This document shows, in pieces, positions 23,383 through 33,437 of a stretch of DNA of 64,000 bases; the stretch's first letter is position 1, and each line of letters opens with the position of its first letter. Origin of the DNA: Hymenopus coronatus (Eukaryota > Arthropoda > Insecta > Mantodea > Hymenopodidae); contig CM060886.1 in NCBI GenBank assembly GCA_030762935.1, forward strand, positions 37,810,509 to 37,874,508, in the 5' to 3' direction. The notes under the pieces are model-generated. The model was not told the origin of the DNA. It searched no databases and saw only the letters and a program-made list of their open reading frames with translations. Made by a program: the position numbers and the translations under genes.

Positions 23383-23445
23383 TTAATAATAATTTTTTGC
23401 ACAGATGTAGAGAAAGTCATGTGAATGAAACACATCAGATTTTTT

Positions 23446-23948
23446 CGTTTGTAGAAAATATAAACAGTAAGATAATTTAAATTAAATGGAAGTGGAACTA
23501 TTACATTAGCCGCTACCTTTACCGTTCAGCCCCGCGGGTGTTAGCATAGTTGTGAGCGAATGTGGAAGCTGTGAACTGTTAAGTGAGACATAATTGCTTC
23601 CTGTATGTTATGAACATGAATATCATCAACGGTCATTTGTATTTTGTCTTTTTATAACAATTGCAGTCCATTAACTGTAAAAACCATTCTTCACAATAGT
23701 TTTCGCACCTGACTTCATTAACGGTCCATCCAATCAGAAGGTAGTTCATATAACAGCTGAATAACGGTCAGCTGTGGTTGTACAGGGGATGCAAAATTCT
23801 GTAAAATTCTCAGAGAAATTTTACAGCTCGTCCACTACAGTTTTACGCATCCTTAAACTGGATAATGAGTTGTTAATGAGCATCATTTCGTCCCCCCGAA
23901 AACGGGAACTGGGTCAAGTTCCTGACTTGAGTCATTGGGACAATTTTT
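23446..23948. other. Spacer, no recognisable gene
   Basis: About 500 bp without tRNA boxes, terminal repeats or a convincing frame. A 69-codon frame at 23774-23983 runs into H17 and is unrecognised. Confidence 0.4.
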
Positions 23949-24786
23949 ACTTTCTCTATACGTACTATGTACATAGTGTGTAGAGAAGGTATTGTAATCC
24001 ACCCAAAAATTCGATATCGCGATTTCACCGGAAATATATGTGTTAAGGTCCCCTGTATCCAAAAATAGGATTTTCAGAAAAAGGTCCGTGTGTCTGTGAA
24101 CACGATAAACCAAAAACGAAAAGTCGGTAAAATACCAAACTTGGTATTTACGTTTAATACCTACCAGGGATACAACACGAAGATTTTGAGAAAAATCCCC
24201 CACCCCAAACAACCCTTTACATGGAACTTTTTTCGAAAATTTTGAAGTTTTAAAAAAAGGCTGTAGCAATTTTGATTAAAATATTGTATATTAAAGGTAT
24301 TGACCTGACAAACAAAATGTATATCTTGAATTTTCTGGGAATAACCTCTGAAGACTACTTTATTCTGGATGAACTTTACAGAATTTTGCATAACTGCTAA
24401 ACCGTAAGAGATGGACAAAAACTTACCATAACAAATATATAGAGCACGTTAAAACACACAATTTATGTTATTTAAATTTTTTTTCGTGGAGTTGATCGTT
24501 TTTGAGTTATTTCTTGTTTTTAATTTCACCTTTAAAAAACTTATACTTTTCTCATACAGGAATTGTACAACTCCTGTCCATAGAAACAAAAGAGTTTCAC
24601 TCACATAGCAACCAGTTTTTGACTATCTTTTTAACCCCTGGTACTCCCTTATTTCGCTTCCACTTACAAGGAAGCAACTAATAAGACTAGTTTTGCTAAT
24701 TTTTTCTCGATTAGCATGAAGTAAATAGAAGCCTAAGTATTTTAACAATAATTTGTTGCAGAGATGTAGAGAAAGTCAGGTGAATG
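23949..24786 (+). mobile_element. HINE-like repeat H17, right end truncated
   Basis: From ACTTTCTCTATACGTAC, with a good palindrome, to GTAGAGAAAGTCAGGTGAATG. The hairpin's second arm and the CAGATTTTT end are missing. The next base already belongs to the tail part of H18 in the opposite orientation, so this is a rearranged junction rather than a clean insertion. Confidence 0.8.
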
Positions 24787-25416
24787 TATTTTTTAATTAT
24801 GCTGTCCATACTCACACAGATACGTGGAAATTTTCCTAAAACTGGAGTGTTTGGACTCAGTGGACCCCAAAAGGTAATTTCGGTGGAATAAAATACCTAC
24901 TTATACAGGGTGATTCCAAAATACTTTTAAAAAGATTGGGGACTGATTTCTTATAGCCAAGCAAGAAAAAATGTTCGTATAAATAGATGTCACAGAACCC
25001 TTCGTTTTCGATTTATTGAGATTCCAAACATTTTAATATTTTTTATGTCAATTTATTAGGTGTTCAATATACTCATCACTTATAGTAATTGCTCCAAATG
25101 TCCTCTTGCGTCTAGACACGTATGTGTTTGTCGAAGTATGTCAAATATTCTCTGTCGGCTTGTATGGTTTTGCAGGTTTCTATGGCACATAAAATAAGAG
25201 CTTCTTCATCCAATACGTCTGCTCCATTAAACAGTTTTTTTTTAGGATGCCCCCAAAGATAAAATTCCAAAGAATTGAGGTCAGAGAAACGTACAGGCCA
25301 TGGGACATGTCCTCCTCTACCTATCCATCTGTCTTGGTAGATACAAGTCAGTGCATCACGAACAAAGAGACTAAAATGTGCTGGAACCACATCATGCATA
25401 AACTACATTTTCCTTA

Positions 25417-25559
25417 AAATAAGAACTGAAGCTTTCCTGGCGACGTGTTAATTCAAAATCTTCTCGGGCTTCTAGCCAGGTAAAAACTTGGCTTGACACC
25501 AACGTTTCGAAGAAGTGCATCTTCCTCGTCTTCAGGGTGAACTGATGAGATTTTGAATT
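25417..25559 (-). mobile_element. 143-bp retroposon with hammerhead-like motif
   Basis: Flanked by a perfect 12-bp duplication ACATTTTCCTTA (25405-25416 and 25560-25571), so it is a genuine insertion into the transposase relic. It contains a 13-bp inverted repeat (TAATTCAAAATCT and its complement) about 95 bp apart. Between them on the minus strand lie CTGAAGA, a 7-bp stem GAGGAAG/CTTCTTC, GAAAC and a GTC triplet. This matches the box order of hammerhead ribozymes known from Penelope-like elements and retrozymes, but one extra C and no obvious stem I make activity doubtful. Confidence 0.65.
25495..25535 (-). ncRNA. Hammerhead-ribozyme-like core (candidate)
   Basis: Minus-strand order: CTGAAGA (25529-25535), an unpaired C, stem II with loop ATGCA, GAAAC, a mini stem AC/GT with loop GTTGGT, then C of GTC as the would-be cleavage site (25495). 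The consensus would be CTGANGA-stem-GAAA-stem-UH. Stem I strands outside this core do not visibly pair. Confidence 0.4.
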
Positions 25560-25960
25560 ACATTTTCCTTATTTTCAAGGGCACATCTAGTAAGTGTGGG
25601 AGAATCCCTGTAAACAGCACTTGTAAGGCGGGCTGGTGAATGTGTTACACAACTGACAAATGTAAAACGCAGTCATGGCAACGCAGGGCCTACTCCGCAG
25701 GGTAAAACGGGTCAAAGCCTTCTATGAATAAATACATAGATCAATGAAGTTGTTAAGTTTTGTACCCGGAAAGCCGTTGATCGTAAACTCTCATTAATAC
25801 ATCGATAACACGAAAATAAATATTTATGTGAACCCATTTTCTTGTTTCCATGTAAGGGATCCGTCCCCAAACGCTTTAAAGTATTTTTTAATATTCTGTA
25901 TACTATGCACATAGTACATGTAAGAGCACAACGTACATAGTACGTATAAAAAAGGTAAAA

Positions 25961-26346
25961 ACTGCCTTTGAAGTTATACCACACTTTTGCGCTTTAAGCT
26001 GAGAGTCCGTCAACTTTTCTGAAACTGCAAACTTTAAATATTCCACATTCAAGAGTATTTGACACCTTGTGTTCACATAACACTGGGCAATAATGATTTC
26101 ATTGCATGGAACTTCTGAACGTTACCCACAGAATCCAGATTTGAACTAAAAAAAAATCCTATCAAATCACATTCCCTCAGAAATTGTAGTTTACGAATTT
26201 CCATATTTTCCAATTTTCTGAAAAAGCTGTTTGACAATACCTACAAATTTGTGTCTATATTTAAATCTGATTTGGTGTGTTCTTTGCTCTAAGGCTTGAC
26301 AACATTGTACAACCTTGAAGTAGCGAGTTGATGTGATTAAAACAAA
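25961..26346. other. Spacer upstream of pseudogene
   Basis: AT-rich, no recognised feature. It may include remains of the upstream part of the cysteine-rich gene copy, but I find no matching frame. Confidence 0.4.
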
Positions 26347-26998
26347 ATGTCACATCGAGGGTGCAAAAACATTCTTGTCATTTTCTCTTATGTGTGGGGA
26401 CAGTTTACTCCTACGAAGTAGCGGGGAACATAACTACATTTTTGAAGAAAGCATATTGGACTTATTTTGGCGCACACCTTGGTGACCAGGACATACCATG
26501 GGCTCCACATAAAGCATGTAGGACGTGTATAGAACAACTTCGACAATGGATCAGCGAAAAAAGAAAAGCATTTCCCTTTGATTTGCCCATGATATGGCAC
26601 AAAGTATTCACGGTACAGACTGTTATTTTTGCTCCTGCAACCTGACAGGATATAATGCAAGAAACAGGCACAACATAGCATACCCAAACATTCCATCAGC
26701 TATTTTGCCCACGCCGCTTGGTCCAGATATCCCTTTCCCAAAAAGACCAGACAAATTTTCCTCATCTGCTTCTGAATCAGAAACCTGCAGTAATGAACTA
26801 TATAGTGATTTTGAACCAAACGATACTTCAAACATCCCCAAACATTTGATTCAAGCAAAATTGAATGACCTAGTTCGTGATCTTGGGCTCTCAAAGAAAT
26901 CTGCAGAAATACTGGGTTCCAGGCTTCACGAAGAAAATTTGCTTTTGTGCAAAACTCCTGACGTGATACAAAGGAACCGTCTGCAGATTCGATTTTAG
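26347..26998 (+). pseudogene. Cysteine-rich arthropod gene-family pseudogene
   Basis: Three frames must be joined. Frame one (26347-26418) starts MSHRGCKN and reads FSYVWGQFT where relatives, as I remember them, have a C..C pair. Frame two (about 26400-26600) has NITTFLKKAYWTYFG, LGDQDIPWAPH, CRTCIEQLRQW and FPFDLPMIWH. Frame three (26594-26998) has GTDCYFC, YPNIPSAI, then KLNDLVRDLGLSKKSAEIL and SRLHEENLLL. This order belongs to a multi-copy family of unknown function that I recall in arthropod proteomes. Two frameshifts, and cysteines changed to S and W in the first pair, show decay. The absence of introns suggests a retrocopy or a mobile origin. No function assigned. Confidence 0.7.
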
Positions 26999-27627
26999 CA
27001 CACATATTAGGGCACATCTCAAAGATTGTGCAATGTTCTGAAAGTGAACATTTGTTGCCCAGTGTAATAATGTAATTGATTCCGCCGGCATTAACGTGTT
27101 GCACAACCGACATTGTTATATGGTTTCTCAGAATCCTGATGACACTGGTGTCACTGTTAAGGTAATTATGTCAGTAGCTGCCTGAAACCTTCAGGGTTTT
27201 CCCGTTTAGTTCAGTATCAAACAGGTAATTGATACATCACTATGGAATGTCCGGTAGCTTTGTGTGCCGCGTAGCTTGCATTGAAGAGAAATCTACAGCA
27301 TTCCGAAGGTTATCCGGTCAGACTTTCTTTTTATATTACTTAGCTTCATTCATATAATCATTATTTACAGGTTTTCTAAACACAACATCGAAACATGTGG
27401 ATAACATAGGTACTTGCTTCACAGCACCAGCTCGCAAGAAAAATCTCTCAAGAGGGAATTATATTAAACGTACACTGGGATACACACATCTAACACTGTT
27501 ATGACTGGAATACTAAAGCTATCATGGAATTTTCTGAGACATTAAGAACACAGATTTATTAAAGAATCCTAGAAAGTTTTAATTTTTTTAGTACATCATA
27601 TAGTATTTAAAGAAGTTTTAAACAAAG
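26999..27627. other. Spacer downstream of pseudogene
   Basis: About 630 bp, no recognised gene or repeat. No poly-A tail of a retrocopy is visible just after 26998. Confidence 0.4.
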
Positions 27628-27846
27628 AGGTCCCGGGTTCGATTCCCGGCTGGGGCGGGGAATTTGTATATGACCAGAGTAATTCCCTATCCCCACAGAG
27701 CCTGGAAATTTGCATGTGAGAGTGAATGTGCGTGTGTTTAAATGATAAATCTAATGACAATAACCTACTCTGATCAGATGAGTTGTTTCATAAGTCAAAG
27801 CCCCCGATACGTCCATAGAAGTTAAAGGAGGCTATGCAAATGAAAC
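27628..27846 (+). mobile_element. SINE-2 copy, 5' truncated
   Basis: Begins in the tRNA-like head at GAGGTCCCGGGTTCGATTCC (B box) and continues GGCTGGGGCGGGGAATTTG, a body with TCCCTATCCCCACAGAG, and the tail GTCAAAGCCCCCGATACGTC, GTTAAAGGAGGCTATGCAAATG. Nearly collinear with 39832-40083. The A box is lost. A-rich sequence at its end runs into H19. Confidence 0.8.
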
Positions 27847-27859
27847 AATTTAAAAAAAA

Positions 27860-28512
27860 AAAATCTGATGTATTTCGTTTACTTGATTTTCTAAATATTC
27901 TTCTTCTTTTTACTTTATGCTAATCGAGATAAACGTTAGCAGAAATGGGCTTATTACTTGCTTCCTTGTAAGTAAAAGGAAAATACGGGAAAGAATTATC
28001 CCAAAGTGAGAGTAAAATGTTTTAAAAGCTGTTACAAAACAATTTTCATTGCATGGAGTAAAACGAAAGAAACACAAGGCTTCCTCTTTGAGAACGTAAA
28101 AATGTTTTAAAATTTAAACTAGTAACAAGAAATATCTCGGAGACGGTTAGCTCTAAAACCAAAAAGATGTAACATGTATGTTTTTACAAGCGCTAGATTA
28201 TTTGAAGTAACGTTTTGTCTATCTCTTACGGTTGACCAATTATGCAAAAGTCATCAAAATAAACAGGACTGTAAAGCCTATTCTCAGGAAATTCAATATA
28301 TACATTTAGTTTTTTCATGTAAATATCTTTTAATATGTTAACTTAATCAATATCATTAGGTACATTTTTGGGGAAAACATTTTTGAAAATTTGTTCATGT
28401 AAAAGGTAGTTTGACGGGAGGGGGGGATTTTTTTTTTAAGATATTCGTGTCGCACTCTTGGGAGGTACCCGGTACTATACTTAAATACCAAGTTGGGCAT
28501 TTAACGTACTTT
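27860..28512 (-). mobile_element. HINE-like repeat H19, palindrome side missing
   Basis: Starts AAATCTGATGTATTTCG and stops at GGCATTTAACGTACTTTTT, about 200 bp before the expected palindrome. H20 begins exactly there in the opposite orientation. The missing remainder of H19 is not found after H20, so the junction involved deletion. Confidence 0.75.
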
Positions 28513-28514
28513 TT

Positions 28515-29090
28515 ACTTTCTCTACACGTAATATGTACATAGAGTATAAAGAAGGTATTGTGATGCACCAAAAATCGATACCGAGGTTTCACCAGAAATA
28601 CAAGTTTTGGAACCCCCTGAAACAAAAAAACAACTTTTTAGAAAAAGGTCCGTGTGTGTCTGCCTCAATGTGTGTGCGCATGTGAGTGTCTGTGGGCAGC
28701 ATATCATAAAAACGAAAAGACCGTTAAATACCAAACTTGGTATTTGAGTTAGCGACACGAAGTTTTTCAAGAACCTCCGCCCCCACCCAAACTACGCCTT
28801 ACATAACAAATTCGAACTTTATTTCCTCAATAATGGCGCTAACGATTTTGATTAAAATATGGTATATTAAAGATATTTACATTGTAAATAAAATGTATAC
28901 CTTAAATTTTCTGGAAATAGTTTCAAAAGACATCTTTATTCTGGATGCATTTTGCGGAATTTTGCATAGCTTGTAAATCGTAAGAAATAGAAAAAAACCT
29001 AACAAAAATGTAGTGCTGGTTAAAACTCGCTCTTTATACTAAATACATGTTTTTTTCATGGAATTGACAGCTTTTGAGATATTCCTTATT
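28515..29090 (+). mobile_element. HINE-like repeat H20, distal third missing
   Basis: From ACTTTCTCTACACGTAATA to GAGATATTCCTTATT, then fused to H21 in inverse orientation. The palindrome is weakened (ATATGTACATAGAG). Confidence 0.75.
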
Positions 29091-29768
29091 ACCTTAATTG
29101 TTTGTGATTAGAAGGGAAATAGGAATACACTAAGTTAAAGTGATAGTCAAATATTTTAAAAACTGGTTTCCATGTGGATAAAATCCGTTCCTTTGCATGA
29201 GCAGGAGTTGAAAAATTCGCGTATGTGAGAAGCTTTAAAGTATTTTAAAACTTAACCAACAACAAGAAATATCTAAAAAATGGTCAACTCCACGCAAAAA
29301 AATGTGCATGACATAAATATTGTGTGTTAACGAGATTTACATTTTTGTGTAGTAAGTTTTCGCCCATATTACGGTTTACTAGTTACGTAAACTTAAGCAA
29401 AATTCCCACGAATAAACATGTCTTCAGAGCCTATTCCCAGAAAATGCAACATATACATTTTATTTGTCATGTAAATATCTTTAATATACAGTATTTTAAT
29501 CAAAATTCTTTGTGCCATTTTAAAGAAAATCATAATTTTCGAACATTTTTCCATGTAATGGATATTTTGGGGTGGAGGGATTTTCTTCAAAATATTCGTG
29601 TCACATTCTTGGAAGGTGCTAATCTCAAATATCAAGGTTATAAAGACAAGTTTACGAACTTTTCGTTCTTGAGTTATCACAGACACATACACACGGACCT
29701 TTTTCTAAAAAAATGTTCGTGTATTTTCGGTGAAATGTTAACATCGAATTTTAGGAAGGAGTGTAATA
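29091..29768 (-). mobile_element. HINE-like repeat H21, both ends missing
   Basis: Picks up the family at TTGTTTGTGATTAGAAGGG, near the word CCTTGTAAGTAGAAG of complete copies, and ends at TAGGAAGGAGTGTAATA before the palindrome. It has no core CA expansion. A 181-codon frame (29324-29869) crosses its right edge; it is composed of family repeat sequence in its first two thirds and is not a credible gene. Confidence 0.75.
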
Positions 29769-30451
29769 AGATGATGAAAACGGTGGCTACGGCGTGCACG
29801 TTCATGCTAACAAATTCGTTTTATTTATTTGTGGTCCAAAATGTTTGCACATTCAGCTGTCATAATTGAGACCCGGCTCGGCGGGTGCAATTCAGCAGTT
29901 AAAGTCGAAATTAAGCACAGAAACCTTCTCCCTAGGCTTATCTTACCCCCGCTAACCAGAGACAGGAATATTTAAGGTCAATATGTCGGGTTGTTGAACT
30001 TCTATTTTGAAGCTGCTTCTCCCTTCCTCTCTGATTTTGGTCTTTTCTTGTATAGGAGTTTCAAAGGCGACGAATAGTAACCGCGTGAACAGTTTCTTTG
30101 ATGCATCCTCATAATTACTTTACAACATAGGACCTTCCCACTCCTATTACTGTGCGCAGATTTGCAACATTTTAACAACACAATCTCTTTCTAGACTAAC
30201 TTCTTCTCTAAGCAACATGTGAAGTTGAACATTTTCATTAATATGTCATTATTTACCCACTACGTTTGATGGCTTTAACGTTCTAAGATATTTCTTTTCT
30301 ATAGGTTTGGCATATTTTATTACAAAGATATAACTCTCGTTTACTATTCTGTTCTAAATGCATATTTTAGCTGCAGTCTCATAGATGTACACATTGCTAT
30401 AACATGTATGTAACGGGATAGTCAAATTAAAATACTAAATTCCATATTTTT
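29769..30451. other. Spacer, no recognisable gene
   Basis: Holds CGGCTCGGCGGGTGCAATTC at about 29876-29895, a small GC-rich word without clear tRNA boxes. The rest is AT-rich. Confidence 0.4.
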
Positions 30452-31294
30452 AAAAATCTGATGTGTACCATTCACATGACTTCCTCTATATCCCTGCAAA
30501 AAATTACTCTTAAAAAGCTTATGCTTCTATTTACTTCATGCTAATCTAGAAAAATTAGCAGAAATAGTCTTATTACCTTCTTCCTTGTAAGTAGAAAGGA
30601 GTAGCATAGGTTAAAGCGATAGTCAAAAGCTGGTTACTGTGTGACTGAAGTTCCTTTGTTTGTATGAATATGAGTTGACAAATTCCTGTATGACCCTGAA
30701 AACAAAAACAAGGAATATCTCAAAAACGATCAACTTCAAGAAAAAAATGTATACAACATAAATTGTGTGTTTTAATGTGCTCTATATTTTTTGTGTGGTA
30801 AGTTTTTGTCTATATCTTACGGCTTAGCAGTTATACAAAATTCCGGAAAATTCACTCAGAATAAAGTAGTCTACAGAGGCTATTCCCAGAAAATTCAAAA
30901 CATACATTTTATTTGTCGGGTAAATATCTTTAATATACGATATTTTAATCAAAATTGTTAGAGCCATTTTTTAAAAAATCAAATTTTCGAAAAATGTTTC
31001 ATGTAAAGGGTAGTTTGGGGTGAGGGGATTTTTCTCAAAATGTTCGTGTCGCATCCCTGGAAGATTCTAAACTTAAATACCAAGTTTGGTATTTTACTGA
31101 CTTTTCGTTTTTGAGTTATCGTGTTCACAGACACACGGACACACAAACACGGACCTTTTTCTGAAAATACTTTTTTTTAGATAAAGGGGACCCTAAAACA
31201 TATATTTCCGGGGAAATCTTGGTTTCGAATTTTTGGCGGAGTGCAATACTTTCTCTATACACTATGTACATAGTTCGTATAGAGAAAATAAAAA
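30452..31294 (-). mobile_element. HINE-like repeat H22
   Basis: Full-length type from AAATCTGATGTGTACC to TATAGAGAAAATAAAA. Closely related to H9, sharing CTAATCTAGAAAAATTAG and TACTGTGTGACTG. A short deletion lies near 30690 (TGTATGACCCTGAAAAC). Confidence 0.85.
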
Positions 31295-31794
31295 TAGAAC
31301 TTTCACATTTTGTTTGTTTATTATCTTATTTATAGTAGAGTGTATGCAAAATATTAGCAATATTTGCCAATTATTTCAATGTATTTTTTTAAAATAAAAT
31401 TTTAATTCTTTATTATGAAATACTCTTTGCGGAACAGTTTTTGTATTCACATATAATACTTGGCAAGAATATTCTTAAATAACATTCAAATTAAGTTTAC
31501 TGCTCATTGAAAACTATATAAAAGCTCAACCAACGAATACTAATAAAAACACAAACAAAATTGTAAAACAAAAATCGTATTGAAGTTATGCTAATTTTCA
31601 TAACAGCCTAGTCAAAATTACTACACAAAGCGACTGTTTTTTGTGAAAAGAAAAAGTAGTTTTGACGCCCGGAGAAAATAAAGTTTGATGTATGCAATGC
31701 CTTCCCCCCTCTCATGTTTAAATTAATGTAATTTAAAAATAGCACAGACTAAATAAAAAAGAAATAACACTTTCAGTAATAAAAATAAATAACC
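31295..31794. other. AT-rich spacer
   Basis: Roughly 500 bp, very AT-rich; nothing recognised. Confidence 0.45.
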
Positions 31795-32030
31795 ACAGTG
31801 GTTTTGCTTAACATACTTTAACCTGATGAATAAAATACCTAGTTGAAGTGATACTCAAATGGTAGAAGAGTACATGGAGCTTAAAGTTTCTCTGCGCTCG
31901 TCTTCTCAGGATAATGGAACCTCCCCCCCCCCAAAAAAAAAAAACTTATCGGGGTAACTCGCCATAAGCGAGATGCGAACTCTTAAACTCTTGAATAAGA
32001 GGCATCCGATGCGAGCTATCATCCGGCTTT
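31795..32030 (-). mobile_element. SINE-3 copy, diverged
   Basis: On the minus strand: head remnants GATAGCTCGCATCGGATGCC and B box GAGTTCGCATCTCG, then GGCGAGTTACCCCGATAAG and TTATCCTGAGAAGACGAGCG as in the SINE-3 copy at 13704-13967. A poly-C/poly-A stretch (31924-31947) corresponds to the GGTTTTTTTCGGGG block. The CGATATGACC tail is not clear here. Confidence 0.65.
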
Positions 32031-32561
32031 ATCAGTTTTTTCCTTATAATCAAAGTTTAAGACCACTTTTATTTTTAATGATGTTATTTAAGAATTACTT
32101 AATGGAAAGTCATCAGGTTTAACTATGGAAATGAACTTAAGACTATAGGTAAGTACACGCTATAGCTTACATGGCAAACTCTTTAGATCAACGACTCGGT
32201 GTCCTCTGCATTTTTAATTTATCATTTGCGTTTTGCATCCTACGTTCTAGATTTAAACATACTGCTGCAACACTGAGCTCCAGGTGTAGACATCTTTTCC
32301 GCAGAATAGAAAAGGACCCCAATAATCTGCTCAACTGCATTCCAGCTCAACTTCCACCACCTCGGCATCTACGAGGATTAAAAATAAAGACACACACATA
32401 CTTTATTGACATCTACTTGTGAATTATATTATTGTTTATGCTTGGGGACAGTTATAGGACTGCTACCTCAAAACACGTTTCTTGTGTATTTACACATGTG
32501 TATATTGTACAAGCACAACTGTATTGTACATAATATATAATAAAATTATCTTGAGTTAAAA
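32031..32561. other. Spacer, no recognisable gene
   Basis: An 83-codon frame at 32171-32422 (+) is unrecognised. Otherwise AT-rich. Confidence 0.4.
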
Positions 32562-33245
32562 AAAAATCTGATGTGATCCATTCACATGACTCTCTACAGC
32601 GCTGCAACAAATTATTGTTAAACAGCTAATGCTTCTATTTACTTCATGTTAATCGAGAAAAATTAGCAGAAATAGTCTTATTGCTTGCCTCCTTGTAAGT
32701 AGAAACGAAATAGGGAGTACGTATCATAAGTTAAAGTGACAGTCAAATGATGCTATGTGAATGCAGTTCCTTTGTTTGTATGGACAGGAGTTGACAAATT
32801 CCTGTATGAGAAAAGTATACGTTTTTTAAAGCTGAAACCAAAAACAAGGAATATCTAAAAAAGCTATTAATTCCATGAAGAAAATATAACAAATTGTGTG
32901 TTTTAATGTGCTCTACTTTTTTTCCTGTGGTAAGAGTTTAACAGTTATGCAAAATTCCGTAAAATTCATCCAGAATAAATTAGTCTTTAGAAGCTACTCT
33001 CAGAAAATTCAAGGTATACATATTATTTGTGTGGTAAATATATTTAATATACGATATTTTAATCAAAATCGTTAGAGCCATTTTTGGAAAAATTAAGATT
33101 TTCGAAAAAAATTCCATGTAAAACGTAGTTTCGGATGGGGGGGATTTTCTTGAAAATCTTCTAGTCGCAATCTTGAAAGATACTAAAGTTAAATACCAAG
33201 TTTGGTGTTTAGCGGTGTTTTCGTTTTTGAGCAATGCTGTCCACA

Positions 33246-33296
<51 letters not shown>

Positions 33297-33437
33297 GCCC
33301 TTTTCCAAAAATGCTTTTTTTTTTAATTCAGGGGGACCCAAAATATGTATTTCCGGTGAAATATCGGTATCGAATTTTTGGCTGCAATACAATACCTTCT
33401 ATTCACTATGTACTTAGTACGTATAGAGAAAGTAAAA
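32562..33437 (-). mobile_element. HINE-like repeat H23
   Basis: From AAATCTGATGTGATCC to GTATAGAGAAAGTAAAA, with a palindrome slightly altered (ACTATGTACTTAGTAC). It has the longest core CA run in the window. Frames rich in His-Thr or Cys-Val here are translations of that run. Confidence 0.85.
33247..33294. repeat. (AC)n microsatellite in core of H23
   Basis: About 24 uninterrupted AC units after CTGTCCACAG, the homologous position to the 21-unit run in H7. Confidence 0.95.

Larger units (their letters stand above)
20823..23445 (+). mobile_element. HINE-like repeat H14, host of two nested copies
   Basis: One copy in three pieces: 20823-20938 (palindrome end to GTATCCAAAG), 21818-22515 (AAAGTATTTCCAG to AAGCATAACC) and 23383-23445 (AATAATAATTTTTTGCAC to CATCAGATTTTTT). 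The pieces join in the order found in uninterrupted copies such as H5. The first gap holds H15 inserted in the CCAAAAAAAG A-run; the second holds H16 inserted in the CTTTTTAA T-run. No bases beyond the A/T runs appear duplicated. Confidence 0.8.
25112..25625 (-). pseudogene. Transposase C-terminal relic, interrupted
   Basis: Reading leftward from about 25625, fragments LPHLLDVPLKIRK, then after the 143-bp insert FMHDVVPAHFSLFVRDAL, QDRWIGRGG, PWPVRFSDLN and EFYLWG. The HD of MHD is the second catalytic position. The third should be the D of a DFYLWG-type motif but is E here, a substitution expected to kill or alter catalysis. A frameshift/stop also lies just before FMHD. The first catalytic D region is absent. 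Function in life was DNA cut-and-paste at TA; this copy is inactive. Confidence 0.8.
24906..25898 (-). mobile_element. rosa-like (DD41D-type) IS630-Tc1-mariner transposon, defective
   Basis: TA on both sides. The left end CAGGGTGATTCCAAAATAC matches the inverted right end (CAGAATATTAAAAAATAC on the minus strand), with a second shared block TTGGGGAC. The minus strand holds the C-terminal half of a transposase pseudogene. The element is about 1 kb including a 143-bp retroposon and its duplication, so the N-terminal DNA-binding part has been lost. The assignment to the DD41D rosa group rests on my residue count of 41 between the last two catalytic positions. Confidence 0.8.
24787..25960 (-). mobile_element. 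HINE-like repeat H18, partial, split by rosa-like element
   Basis: Only the palindrome-side part survives: 24787-24905 (ATGCTGTCCATACTCAC to AATACCTACTTA) and 25899-25960 (TACTATGCACATAGTAC to GGTAAAA). The transposon at 24906-25898 entered at a TA within the palindrome. After the insertion point the words CATAGTAC and GTACATAGTACGTATA occur one after another, a local duplication of the palindrome arm. Confidence 0.75.

Noticed and set aside
25495..25535. Calling a functional hammerhead ribozyme
   Set aside because: An extra C beside the conserved core and no visible stem I; reported only as a candidate.
29324..29869. Longest early open frame (181 codons) as a gene
   Set aside because: Two thirds of it is HINE-like repeat sequence from H21, read through a chance opening.
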